Below, in pieces: positions 1 to 7,008 of a stretch of 12,336 nucleotides of DNA (the first letter of the stretch is position 1; the number at the start of each line of letters is the position of its first letter). The stretch spans positions 1-12,336 of the forward strand of contig CAJOIG010000024.1 in NCBI GenBank assembly GCA_905234575.1. Direction: 5' to 3'. A model generated the notes under the pieces. The model made no database searches, was not told where the DNA came from, and saw only the letters and a list, made by a program, of their open reading frames with translations. Origin of the DNA: an uncultured Oscillospiraceae bacterium (GTDB lineage Bacteria > Bacillota > Clostridia > Oscillospirales > Oscillospiraceae). Position numbers and translations under genes: made by a program.

Positions 1-922
1 CGGAAGATTTGCCGTCGGAGACGTGCGGGACGGTCGAAGCCGTGCCGCCGGGACGGGAGGCTGAGTGGGCCGACGAGGCGCTTCCGCCGGAACGGGAGGA
101 ACTCTTGGACGTGGTGCCGCTCGTAGCCTTTGAAGAGGAAGAGGAGTGCGAAGATGAACTCTTCCGTCGGGAACTGCTGCTCCCGTATCCGTATCCGTAA
201 CCGCTGCCGCTGCTCTGCTTGGAGGGGTTCATATCGGGAATGACCGCCAGCAGAGGAATATCGGGGTAGGTCTGGGTGAGATAATCCTCGGAGCGGATGT
301 TCTCGTCGAAGAGATGCGTGACGATGACGAACCCGGCGCTCAGAACAAGGCCGAGCAGGGCGCCGATCGCGGTATTTCTCGTGTAGCTGGGGGAGGAGCG
401 GTGCGAGGGGACCACGGCGTAGTCCACGATTCGCACGTCGCTGCCGACGACGATGTCCGTGATCTTCTCCGGCATGATCCGGGCGATGGTGTTCGCGATG
501 AGCTCGGCCTCCGTCGGGCTCGTGCTGGTGACGACGACCTCGAACACCTCGGTGGACTCGACCGAGGAGGCGGAGATCATGCTTCTGAGCTTCTCGTAGG
601 AGTAGTTCAGGTTCGCTTCCTTGATGACGTCGTTCAGCGCTGTGCGGGAACGGAGGATGACGACGTAGGTATCCACGAGCTTCTGGGATGCGACCAGGTC
701 CGCGTTCGAGATGCTGACGGAGGTGCTGCCGACGGAGATGTCGGAATTGTTGACATACAAAAGGATGCTCGCCTTGTACAGCGGGTCCACCATGGTGTAG
801 GTGTAGCCAAAGGCGGCCGCGCCGAAAACCATCGTGACGATCACGAGCAGCCAGAGCTTCTGCAGCAGGACGCCGAATAGCTCTCGCAGATCGATCTCTA
901 TGGTCTCGTTGTTGTTGGTCAT
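1..922 (-). CDS. Wzz/CpsC-like polysaccharide chain-length determinant protein (3' end outside window)
   Basis: Likely an inner-membrane polysaccharide co-polymerase that sets chain length or export of capsule/exopolysaccharide with a cytoplasmic tyrosine kinase partner (family knowledge). 307 codons are visible, with no stop before the left edge. TM1 is about residues 22-43, followed by an extracytoplasmic Wzz-type domain (about 44-183) and TM2 (about 184-203, starting near NTAIGALLGLVLSAG). After TM2 comes the family-typical stretch ending in IPLLAVIPDMNP (about 222-233). From about 237 the protein becomes low complexity: a GYGYGYG cluster, then runs of Ser with Gly, Thr, Lys and Arg up to the edge. 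The ATG at 922-920 has an AGGAG six bases upstream. The gene is divergent from a nucleotide-sugar dehydratase, which supports a surface-polysaccharide locus. The Ser/Tyr-rich tail is unusual; it could be a free tail or a linker to a kinase domain lying outside the window. Confidence 0.85.
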   Translation of the reverse strand, partial: MTNNNETIEIDLRELFGVLLQKLWLLVIVTMVFGAAAFGYTYTMVDPLYKASILLYVNNSDISVGSTSVSISNADLVASQKLVDTYVVILRSRTALNDVIKEANLNYSYEKLRSMISASSVESTEVFEVVVTSTSPTEAELIANTIARIMPEKITDIVVGSDVRIVDYAVVPSHRSSPSYTRNTAIGALLGLVLSAGFVIVTHLFDENIRSEDYLTQTYPDIPLLAVIPDMNPSKQSSGSGYGYGYGSSSSRRKSSSSHSSSSSKATSGTTSKSSSRSGGSASSAHSASRPGGTASTVPHVSDGKSS

Positions 923-969
923 TGGTCTCTCCTGTACGATAAAGTCCGGCGGAAGGCATCCGCCGACAC

Positions 970-997
970 AATATCCTGTATTCTACTGCAGGATATT
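970..997. repeat. Perfect inverted repeat over the wzz-like promoter; candidate operator
   Basis: AATATCCTG (970-978) and CAGGATATT (989-997) form a perfect 9-bp inverted repeat with a 10-base spacer. The right arm overlaps the -10 box of the minus-strand promoter (995-1000), and the repeat extends over the expected start point (about 988). Transcripts would therefore not contain both arms, so a DNA operator for a dimeric repressor is a better fit than an RNA hairpin. No known regulator consensus was recognised. Confidence 0.5.
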
Positions 998-1023
998 ATA
1001 CGGTAAGGAACCCAAAAAGTCAA
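995..1023 (-). promoter_or_regulatory. Sigma-A-type promoter of the wzz-like gene
   Basis: On the minus strand TTGACT (1023-1018) and TATAAT (1000-995) are separated by 17 bases, matching consensus at 11 of 12 positions. The expected start near 988 gives a leader of about 65 bases before the ATG at 922. Confidence 0.75.
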
Positions 1024-1061
1024 TCAGTGGACATAAAAAAACTCAGTATTAATTTATAATT

Positions 1062-1125
1062 GGATGATGTTCCAGTTTTCTCTGACATGGGATCGGAGAG
1101 AACTGGTATTTCATCCGAATCATCC
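1062..1125. repeat. Interrupted long inverted repeat between the divergent promoters
   Basis: Outer arms GGATGAT (1062-1068) and ATCATCC (1119-1125) enclose inner arms CCAGTT..CTCT (1072-1083, with a 2-base bulge) and AGAGAACTGG (1097-1106); the loop is 13 bases. No T-run follows on either strand, so it is not an intrinsic terminator. It lies upstream of both the minus promoter (-35 at 1018-1023) and the plus promoter (-35 at 1139). It may be a regulatory site or an undetected small RNA. The rest of the 923-1246 intergenic region holds only the two promoters and the operator-like repeat. Confidence 0.4.
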
Positions 1126-1138
1126 CTTGTAAATCGGC

Positions 1139-1167
1139 TTGAATATCGAAAACAATTATGATAGTAT
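1139..1167 (+). promoter_or_regulatory. Sigma-A-type promoter of the nucleotide-sugar dehydratase gene
   Basis: TTGAAT (1139-1144), a 17-base spacer and TAGTAT (1162-1167). The start point should fall near 1174, giving a leader of about 73 bases before the ATG at 1247. Because the -35 box coincides with the TTG that opens the longest reading frame, that TTG is unlikely to be the true start codon. Confidence 0.65.
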
Positions 1168-1246
1168 ATGCATTGCTGCGGATGCTGTTATTTGCGTCCG
1201 CGGGGAAGACCCAGCGTGGGGAACACAGAAAACGGGGAGAATAGAC

Positions 1247-3250
1247 ATGAGGAAGCTGTGTCGATTTCTGAAGAAAAAATTCCATCTGGAGCACTGGCGT
1301 ATCATAGCGGCGTTTATGATGCTGTACGATGCAGCGGCGGTGCTTTTTTCCTATTTTTTCACGCTTTGGATCCGATTTGACTGCCGGTTTTCCTATATCC
1401 CCGCCGACTGCCTGGAGGCATTTTGCCGTTTTGCGCCGATATATGCCGCCGGCTGCCTGGTGATCTTCTGGTGCTTCCGGCTGTACCTGAGCATCTGGGA
1501 ATATGCCAGCGTGCCGGAGCTTCTGCGCATCGCCGGCGCCTGGGCGGTCTCGATCGTGTTCCATGTCGTCGGCATCACGGTGCTGTTTATGCGGATGCCG
1601 CTGTTCTATTATATCGGCGGAGCGATCCTGGAGCTTTTACTGATCACCGCCATCCGTTTTTCCTATCGATTTATTCTTCTTATCCGCAGCCGCCGGGCCC
1701 GATCGGACGGGGCACGGAGCCGCGTGATGATCGTCGGCGCCGGCTCGGCCGGACAATTCATTCTGCATGACATTGCCCGCAGCTCAAAAATGGGGGACCG
1801 GGTCCTGTGCATCATCGATGACAATCCCAATAAATGGGGGCGATATCTGGACGGTGTGCCCATCGTCGGCGGGCGGGAGGATATCCTGTCAAACGTCGAG
1901 AGATTTCATATTGAAAAAATCTATGTGGCCATCCCCAGCGCCGACCCCAAAGAACTGCGGGATGTTCTGAATATCTGCAAGGAATCGGGCTGTGAGCTGC
2001 GGAATCTGCCGGGCATGTACCAGTTCATGAGCGGCGCGGTCCGCGTCTCGGCGCTGCGGGAGGTCGCCATCGAGGACCTCCTCGGCCGCGACCCCATCCA
2101 CGTGGAGACGCAGGAGATCTATGCGTTCCTGGAGGGCCGGGTCATCCTCGTGACGGGCGGCGGCGGGTCCATCGGCAGCGAGCTGTGCCGCCAGATCGCG
2201 GGCCATGCGCCGAAAAAGCTCATCATCTTCGATATTTACGAGAACAACGCCTATGAGATCGAGCAGGAGCTGAAGCGGGAGCGTCTGAACCTGGATTTCG
2301 TCGTGGAGATCGGGTCGGTGCGGGATACGCGCCGGGTGAACCAGATCTTTGAAAAATACCATCCCGATATCGTGTTCCACGCGGCGGCCCACAAGCATGT
2401 GCCGCTGATGGAGGGCAGCCCCTGCGAGGCCATCAAGAACAATGTGCTGGGGACCTACAAAACGGCCTACGCCGCCATGACGCACGGCTGCCGGCGTTTC
2501 GTCCTCGTCAGCACGGACAAGGCGGTCAACCCCACGAACATTATGGGCGCCTCCAAGCGGATGTGCGAAATGATCATCCAGGCGTTCGACCGGAAGCTCC
2601 GGGAGCATCGGGAGGCCGAACTTCCCGAGCTGCGCTCTCATGGGGAGGATTACCTCTCCCGCCATCTGGAGTCGGTGCTGCCCCTGGATGACGACGCCGT
2701 GCGGACGGAGTTCGTGGCGGTCCGCTTCGGGAACGTCCTCGGCAGCAACGGCTCCGTGATCCCACTGTTCAAGAAGATGATCGCCCGGGGCGGTCCCGTG
2801 GAGGTCACCCACAAGGACATCATCCGCTACTTTATGACGATCCCCGAGGCGGTCAGCCTGATCCTGCAGGCGGGGACCTACGCGCACGGCGGCGAGATCT
2901 TCGTGCTGGACATGGGCGAGCCGATGAAGATCGACACCCTGGCGCGGAACCTCATCAAGCTCTCGGGCCTGCGTCCGGACGAGGACATCAAGATCGTATA
3001 CACCGGCCTGCGTCCCGGCGAGAAGCTCTACGAAGAGAAGCTGATGGCGGAGGAGGGTCTTTCCACCACGCCGAACAAGCTCATCCACATCGGCAAGCCC
3101 ATCGGCTTTGACGAGGACGAGTTCCTGAACCGCCTTCCGGCCCTGATGGACGCGGCCTACGCAAACGACGAGAGCATCCGCACTATGGTCAAAGAGATGG
3201 TCTCCACCTATCATCCCGCGGGCGAGCGGGAGACGGTCGCCGCCAATTAA
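1247..3250 (+). CDS. Membrane-anchored nucleotide-sugar 4,6-dehydratase/epimerase (FlaA1/WbpM/CapD family)
   Basis: Probably converts UDP-N-acetyl-hexosamine to a 4-keto-6-deoxy sugar at the membrane for glycan building (family knowledge). The 667 residues hold four N-terminal TM segments (about 17-44, 62-81, 95-114, 118-137), a first Rossmann domain with GAGSAG at 164-169, and an SDR domain with TGGGGSIG at 303-310. HAAAHKH lies at 378-384 and STDKAVNPTNIMGASKR starts at 422. The usual SDR YxxxK tyrosine is replaced by Met433 (with Ser422 and Lys437), the Ser-Met-Lys arrangement of the WbpM/FlaA1 group. ATG 1247 was chosen over the upstream TTG at 1139: it has GGGGAGA just upstream and lies downstream of the promoter. 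About 25-30 residues (roughly 455-485) seem to be extra before FVAVRFGNVLGS. Codon GC3 shifts strongly within the gene. Exact substrate and stereochemistry are not determined. Confidence 0.93.
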   Translation: MRKLCRFLKKKFHLEHWRIIAAFMMLYDAAAVLFSYFFTLWIRFDCRFSYIPADCLEAFCRFAPIYAAGCLVIFWCFRLYLSIWEYASVPELLRIAGAWAVSIVFHVVGITVLFMRMPLFYYIGGAILELLLITAIRFSYRFILLIRSRRARSDGARSRVMIVGAGSAGQFILHDIARSSKMGDRVLCIIDDNPNKWGRYLDGVPIVGGREDILSNVERFHIEKIYVAIPSADPKELRDVLNICKESGCELRNLPGMYQFMSGAVRVSALREVAIEDLLGRDPIHVETQEIYAFLEGRVILVTGGGGSIGSELCRQIAGHAPKKLIIFDIYENNAYEIEQELKRERLNLDFVVEIGSVRDTRRVNQIFEKYHPDIVFHAAAHKHVPLMEGSPCEAIKNNVLGTYKTAYAAMTHGCRRFVLVSTDKAVNPTNIMGASKRMCEMIIQAFDRKLREHREAELPELRSHGEDYLSRHLESVLPLDDDAVRTEFVAVRFGNVLGSNGSVIPLFKKMIARGGPVEVTHKDIIRYFMTIPEAVSLILQAGTYAHGGEIFVLDMGEPMKIDTLARNLIKLSGLRPDEDIKIVYTGLRPGEKLYEEKLMAEEGLSTTPNKLIHIGKPIGFDEDEFLNRLPALMDAAYANDESIRTMVKEMVSTYHPAGERETVAAN

Positions 3251-3268
3251 ACAGCGTTTTCGTCCGTC

Positions 3269-3300
3269 ACCGGCGTTCTTCGGAGCGCCGGTCCTTTTTT
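3269..3300 (+). terminator. Intrinsic terminator after the dehydratase gene
   Basis: A 10-bp stem, ACCGGCGTTC (3269-3278) with GAGCGCCGGT (3283-3292) including one G-U pair, is closed by a TTCG tetraloop on a C-G pair. It is followed by CCTTTTTT. The hairpin lies 18 bases after the stop codon. Confidence 0.9.
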
Positions 3301-3335
3301 ATGTGTTTTTCGCAAAAAGCGTCCCGGTCAGCGGC

Positions 3336-3364
3336 TTGACAAGCAGTTCCGGTGTTGCTACAGT
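3336..3364 (+). promoter_or_regulatory. Extended -10 sigma-A promoter of the five-gene operon
   Basis: TTGACA (3336-3341, perfect consensus), a 17-base spacer and TACAGT (3359-3364), preceded by TG at 3356-3357 (extended -10). The start point should be near 3371, about 29 bases before the ATG at 3400. It sits directly after the upstream terminator, so the operon is an independent unit. Confidence 0.75.
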
Positions 3365-3399
3365 ATTATTATAAAAAATGGGATAGGAGGTCACGCGTC

Positions 3400-4509
3400 A
3401 TGAGAAGGACCGACCGGGAGATCACCGACCGCGCCGGGATCGTCGGGATTCTGGAAGGCGCGAAGATCCTGCACCTGGGCCTGTTCGACGAGGGGTACCC
3501 CTACGTCGTTCCGCTGCATTTCGGCTATTCGTGGGACGGGGAGCTGCCCGTCTTTTATATGCACGGGGCCCTGGAGGGACACAAGCTGGACCTTCTCCGG
3601 GCGGACCCGCGGGCGTTTGTCGAGCTCGAGTGCGGCGTCGAGCCGATCTCCGGCGGGGAGATCCCCTGCAAGTACGGTGCGGCTTACGCCTCGGTCATGG
3701 TCCGTGGTATGGCGGAGCTTGTCGAGGACCCGGCAGAGAAGCTTCGGGGCTTGTCGCTCCTCATGGCACATCAGACCGGACGGAGTTTTGCGTTCAGTGA
3801 GCGCATGGCCGCTTCCGTCGCGGTGATCCGGGTGACGGCGGCGGAGCTCACGGCCAAGGCCCGTCCGATGCCGTCCATGGGACCGCGGAAGCCGGCCCCA
3901 TCAATGACACCGGCGGACCCGATGCTCGAAGACGCGGTGCGCTATATCCGAACGCTGTTTTGCAATGACGCCGGCGGGCACGATGCGGAGCACTCCCTTC
4001 GGGTCTGGCGGAACGCCATGCATCTGGCAGACGCGGAGCACGGCTGTGACCGGCGGATCGTCTCGCTGGCCGCGCTCCTGCACGACGCGGACGATCCGAA
4101 GCTGTTTTCGACGGAAAACAACGCCAACGCCCGCGCGTTTCTGGCATCCCAGCCGATCTCCGAGGCGGAGACGGAGCGGATCGTGGAGATCATCAACGGG
4201 GTATCCTTTCGGCACAACCGAGACCGCCGCCCGCCCACCCTGGAGGGGCAGATCGTCCAGGATGCCGACCGGCTGGACGCCATGGGGGCCGTGGGGATCG
4301 CCCGGACCTTTGCCTACGGCGGGGCCCATGGAAGGCCCATGGAGGAATCGATCCGGCATTTCTATGACAAGCTGCTCCGGCTCCGGGACGGGATGAACAC
4401 CCCGGCCGCTCGGCAGGAGGCGGCGTCCCGGCACGCGCTTCTGACGTCCTTCCTCTCGGCCTGGTATACCGAGACCGGCGAACCGGAGGAGGGAGGTGCG
4501 GCTCCATGA
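3400..4509 (+). CDS. Fusion of FMN-binding split-barrel (PNPOx/NimA-like) and HD phosphohydrolase domains
   Basis: 369 residues in two parts. Residues 1 to about 150 resemble the pyridoxamine-phosphate-oxidase-like/NimA flavin-binding family: the DREITDRAGIVGIL opening, YPYVVPLHFGY, FYMHGALEGHKLDLL, then a core with CGVEPISGGEIPCKYGAAYASVMVRG. A Pro/Met-rich linker (about 155-175) leads to an HD domain (about 178-345). Metal ligands of the YedJ-like HD type are present: His194 and His198 (GGHDAEH), His228-Asp229 (LLHDADD) and Asp288/Asp290 (QDADRLDAMGAVGIARTFAYGG). The two families are normally separate proteins; joining them suggests a flavin- or redox-linked nucleotide/phosphate hydrolase, but the substrate is unknown. 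ATG 3400 has AGGAGG nine bases upstream; the in-frame GTG at 3352 lies inside the promoter. It is the first gene of the operon, and its stop overlaps the next start (ATGA). Confidence 0.85.
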   Translation: MRRTDREITDRAGIVGILEGAKILHLGLFDEGYPYVVPLHFGYSWDGELPVFYMHGALEGHKLDLLRADPRAFVELECGVEPISGGEIPCKYGAAYASVMVRGMAELVEDPAEKLRGLSLLMAHQTGRSFAFSERMAASVAVIRVTAAELTAKARPMPSMGPRKPAPSMTPADPMLEDAVRYIRTLFCNDAGGHDAEHSLRVWRNAMHLADAEHGCDRRIVSLAALLHDADDPKLFSTENNANARAFLASQPISEAETERIVEIINGVSFRHNRDRRPPTLEGQIVQDADRLDAMGAVGIARTFAYGGAHGRPMEESIRHFYDKLLRLRDGMNTPAARQEAASRHALLTSFLSAWYTETGEPEEGGAAP

Positions 4510-5177
4510 CGACGCGGCTGTTTTTCCAGGCCCTCGGAAAGTTTTTCCTGGGCGTACTGCTGCTGGCGGCGCTGCTGTTTCTCCCCGCCGGGACGCTCCG
4601 CTACTGGAACGGATGGCTTTTGATGATCATCCTGTTTGTCCCCATGTTCGGGGCCGGGATCGTGATGATGGTCAAAAATCCCGCCCTCCTCCGCAAGCGT
4701 CTGAACGCGAAGGAGAGGGAGGCGGAGCAGAAAACGGTCATCGCCTGGAGCGGCGTCCTGTTTCTTGCCGCCTTTCTCTCCGCCGGACTGAGCTTCCGGT
4801 TTGGCTGGCTCCTTCTGCCGCGCTGGGTCTCCTGGGCGGCGGCCGCCCTGTTTCTGGCGGCGTATGGGATGTACGCCGAGGTCCTGCGGGAAAACGCCTA
4901 TCTCTCCCGGACGATCGAGGTCCAGGAGGGGCAGAAGGTGATCGATACGGGGCTGTACGGCGTCGTACGTCACCCCATGTACGCCGCTACGCTGCTGCTG
5001 TTTCTGGCCATGCCCCTGGTGCTGGGCTCCCTTATCTCCTTCGTGATCCTGCTCGGGTACATCCCCCTGATCCGAAAGCGGATGGCAAACGAGGAGGCGG
5101 TGCTGGCGGCGGGGCTGCCGGGCTATGAGGACTATCGGAAACGTGTGCGTTACAAGGTGATTCCCCGCGTCTGGTGA
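4506..5177 (+). CDS. Isoprenylcysteine carboxyl methyltransferase (ICMT/PEMT)-family membrane protein
   Basis: A 223-residue integral membrane protein with five or six predicted helices: about 8-27, 36-56, 78-96, 103-122 and a hairpin over about 160-190. The C-terminal SAM-binding signature of the family is present: DTGLYGVVRHPMYA (147-160, RHPMY at 155-159), a helical hairpin, then the NEE at 195-197 and a C-terminal GYEDYRKRVRYKVIP. Members methylate carboxyl groups or lipid headgroups at the membrane using S-adenosylmethionine; bacterial substrates are mostly unknown, and protein prenylcysteine is not an expected target here. Its ATG overlaps the stop of the preceding fusion gene (ATGA), so translational coupling is likely. 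It may modify a lipid or peptide handled by the ABC transporter of the same operon (inference). Confidence 0.88.
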   Translation: MTTRLFFQALGKFFLGVLLLAALLFLPAGTLRYWNGWLLMIILFVPMFGAGIVMMVKNPALLRKRLNAKEREAEQKTVIAWSGVLFLAAFLSAGLSFRFGWLLLPRWVSWAAAALFLAAYGMYAEVLRENAYLSRTIEVQEGQKVIDTGLYGVVRHPMYAATLLLFLAMPLVLGSLISFVILLGYIPLIRKRMANEEAVLAAGLPGYEDYRKRVRYKVIPRVW

Positions 5178-5192
5178 CGGGGAGTCCGGACG

Positions 5193-5609
5193 ATGGAAAC
5201 GGAGGAGACAATGGATACCAGAAACTATAAAACGGAATCGGACCGGGACGCGGTTTTGGGCGAGCTTCTGGCCCAGCAGAAAAAGCTCGTTTTCCAGGCC
5301 CGGCTGTCGGGGGCGGTCAATCTCGTCCTCGGGATCGCCGTGGTCCTGTGCCTTGTGCTGCTGCTCCCGCGGGCGCGGGCGGAGCTTACCCATATCGAAA
5401 GCTCGCTGACGGCGGTGGACGCCCTGGTGGCGGACGCCGAGGTGCTGATCGAAAACGCCAACACGATGGTGACGGACAACACGGAGGCCGTGACGGAGAC
5501 CGTGCAGAAGCTCAACGAGGTGGATTTCGACGGGCTCAACGACGCCATCGGGAACCTGAATGACGCGATCGCTCCGCTGGCCTCCTTTGCCGGCCTGTTT
5601 CAGAGATAA
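5193..5609 (+). CDS. Small single-TM protein with heptad-like C-terminal helix
   Basis: 138 residues, no family recognised. A charged N-terminus (1-38) precedes one TM helix (about 39-58, GAVNLVLGIAVVLCLVLLLP). The remainder (60-138) is acidic and lacks Cys; it is predicted to be largely helical with regular spacing of Leu/Val/Ile (IESSLTAVDALVADAEVLIE and TEAVTETVQKLNEV), resembling a coiled coil. Two starts are possible: ATG 5193 (GGGGAG eight bases upstream) and in-frame ATG 5211 (GGAGG five bases upstream); the second would remove six residues. It lies 15 bases after the methyltransferase and 37 bases before the ABC ATPase. It could be an accessory or scaffold subunit of the transporter; this is inferred only from position and topology. 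Confidence 0.75.
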   Translation: METEETMDTRNYKTESDRDAVLGELLAQQKKLVFQARLSGAVNLVLGIAVVLCLVLLLPRARAELTHIESSLTAVDALVADAEVLIENANTMVTDNTEAVTETVQKLNEVDFDGLNDAIGNLNDAIAPLASFAGLFQR

Positions 5610-5646
5610 GCTGTGATATGATCAAACGGAACGAGGAGGGGATACG

Positions 5647-7008
5647 ATGCCCATCGAGGAGACGATAACCGCAATTCTGCGTGTGGCCGTTCCGTGGCTG
5701 CTTTTTTCCTTTGCCCTGTGGAAGCTGTTCGGCAAGCTGGGCCGCCTCAAACGCTGGCTGGCCTGGATCCCGGGCCTGCGCTACGTCGCCCTGGGCGATG
5801 TGGCGGACATGGACCAGGAGGGCTGGTTCTGCGGGATCATGGACCTGTTTTTCGTCCTGTCGGGCATCCTGTCTGGCCTTCCGAAGCCGGCGCTCACGGG
5901 GGACCGCGTCAGCACGGCGCTGTCGCTGATCTTCGTGATCCTGTATGTGTTTTTGTTCGTGTATCGGATCCGGCTGATCCTGCGGCTGATCGAGCTTTTC
6001 GGTCTGTCCAAGTGGTGGCTGCTCCTGTGGTTCGTGATCGACTGGCTGCCGCCCCTGCTCTGGGGTCTGGGGAAAAAGTATCAGCCCCAGCGGGAGATCG
6101 AGCTCCACGACGTCTGGGAGGCGGGCACGGCGCCGGCCGCGATTCCCTCCGCAGCGCACACAGCGCGAAAGGCCTATCCGGGGCTCAGCGTGGAGCTGCG
6201 GGAGCGCACCGTCCGGGATTTCGGGAAAAAGCGCTATCTTCTCAAGGACATCGATCTGGACATCCCGAACGGCTCGCTGGTCCTCCTGCTGGGCGGCTCC
6301 GGCGCGGGAAAGACGACCTTTGTGAACGCGGTCATCGGCTATGAGAAGGCGGACGCCACCATCCTCTTGAACGGCTCGAACGTGTACGAGGACTATGACA
6401 GCGTCAAATACCGCATTGGCTTCGTGCCCCAAAAGAACCTGGTCCGGGGCAACGACACCGTCGTCCGCACGATCTCGGACGCGGCGGAGCTGCGGATGCC
6501 CGCCTCGACCTCCGGGTGGGAGCGCCGGAAAAAAGTGACGGAGGTCATGGACCAGCTCGGCCTCACCGCGGGCAGCGGCGGGCTCGTGTCCAAGAAATCC
6601 GGGGGACAGCTCCGGCGCATCTCCATCGCCATGGAGCTCGTCACCGACCCGGAGCTCTTCGTCCTGGACGAGCCGGACTCCGGCCTGGACGGCGTCATGG
6701 CCCGGGAGCTCTTCTCCCGGCTCCGAGAGATCGCGGACGAGGGGAAGATCGTCATCGCCATCACCCACACCCCCGACCGCGTCATCGACCTCTTTGACAA
6801 GGTGATCGTGCTGGCGAAGGACTCCGGGCGCGTCGGCCGCCTGGCGTTTTACGGAAGTCCTTCGGAGGCCCGGTCCTTCTTCGGCCGGGATACGATGGAG
6901 GGCATCGTCATGAGCGTCAACCGGGAGGAAGAGGGCGGCGAGGGCCTTGCGGACGAGTTCATCGAGCGGTATGCGCGCCTTGCCGCGGCGCAGGAGGCGG
7001 TGTCATGA
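5647..7008 (+). CDS. ABC transporter ATPase with N-terminal four-TM membrane domain
   Basis: A 453-residue fusion. Residues 1 to about 145 are hydrophobic, with about four TM helices (roughly 8-28, 62-78, 86-108, 120-140) and no recognised pore signature. Residues 180-453 are an ATPase: Walker A GGSGAGKTT at 216-224, Q-loop Gln262, signature KSGGQ at 317-321 (Lys replaces the usual Leu), Walker B FVLDEP ending at 343, D-loop SGLDG 345-349 and switch His374. The D-loop and pairing with an ABC-2 permease resemble ABCG/White-type exporters. AGGAGG stands six to eight bases before the ATG. Its TGA overlaps the permease ATG (ATGA), so the two are almost certainly co-translated as one transporter. 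The N-terminal membrane domain is atypical for a free-standing ATPase; direction is probably export, substrate unknown. Confidence 0.9.
   Translation: MPIEETITAILRVAVPWLLFSFALWKLFGKLGRLKRWLAWIPGLRYVALGDVADMDQEGWFCGIMDLFFVLSGILSGLPKPALTGDRVSTALSLIFVILYVFLFVYRIRLILRLIELFGLSKWWLLLWFVIDWLPPLLWGLGKKYQPQREIELHDVWEAGTAPAAIPSAAHTARKAYPGLSVELRERTVRDFGKKRYLLKDIDLDIPNGSLVLLLGGSGAGKTTFVNAVIGYEKADATILLNGSNVYEDYDSVKYRIGFVPQKNLVRGNDTVVRTISDAAELRMPASTSGWERRKKVTEVMDQLGLTAGSGGLVSKKSGGQLRRISIAMELVTDPELFVLDEPDSGLDGVMARELFSRLREIADEGKIVIAITHTPDRVIDLFDKVIVLAKDSGRVGRLAFYGSPSEARSFFGRDTMEGIVMSVNREEEGGEGLADEFIERYARLAAAQEAVS

Noticed and set aside
314..880. Plus-strand frame of 188 codons opposite the wzz-like gene
   Set aside because: It is Asp/Gly/Arg/Val-rich shadow coding; the minus strand has a recognisable Wzz-like protein with promoter and ribosome binding site.
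1139..1246. 36-residue N-terminal extension of the dehydratase starting at TTG 1139
   Set aside because: The TTG coincides with the -35 box and the -10 at 1162-1167 lies inside the extension; ATG 1247 has its own ribosome binding site.
1889..3214. Long minus-strand open frame of 441 codons opposite the dehydratase
   Set aside because: Its translation has no family pattern; it is a by-product of high GC in the real gene on the plus strand.
3352..3399. GTG start 16 codons upstream for the FMN/HD fusion
   Set aside because: It overlaps the -10 region of the promoter; AGGAGG precedes ATG 3400.
4362..5393. Long minus-strand open frame opposite the methyltransferase region
   Set aside because: It is His/Gln/Arg/Pro-rich with no domain, and it spans three well-supported plus-strand genes.
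5536..6768. Long minus-strand open frame opposite the ABC ATPase
   Set aside because: The opposite strand encodes an ATPase with all motifs; this frame is a shadow.
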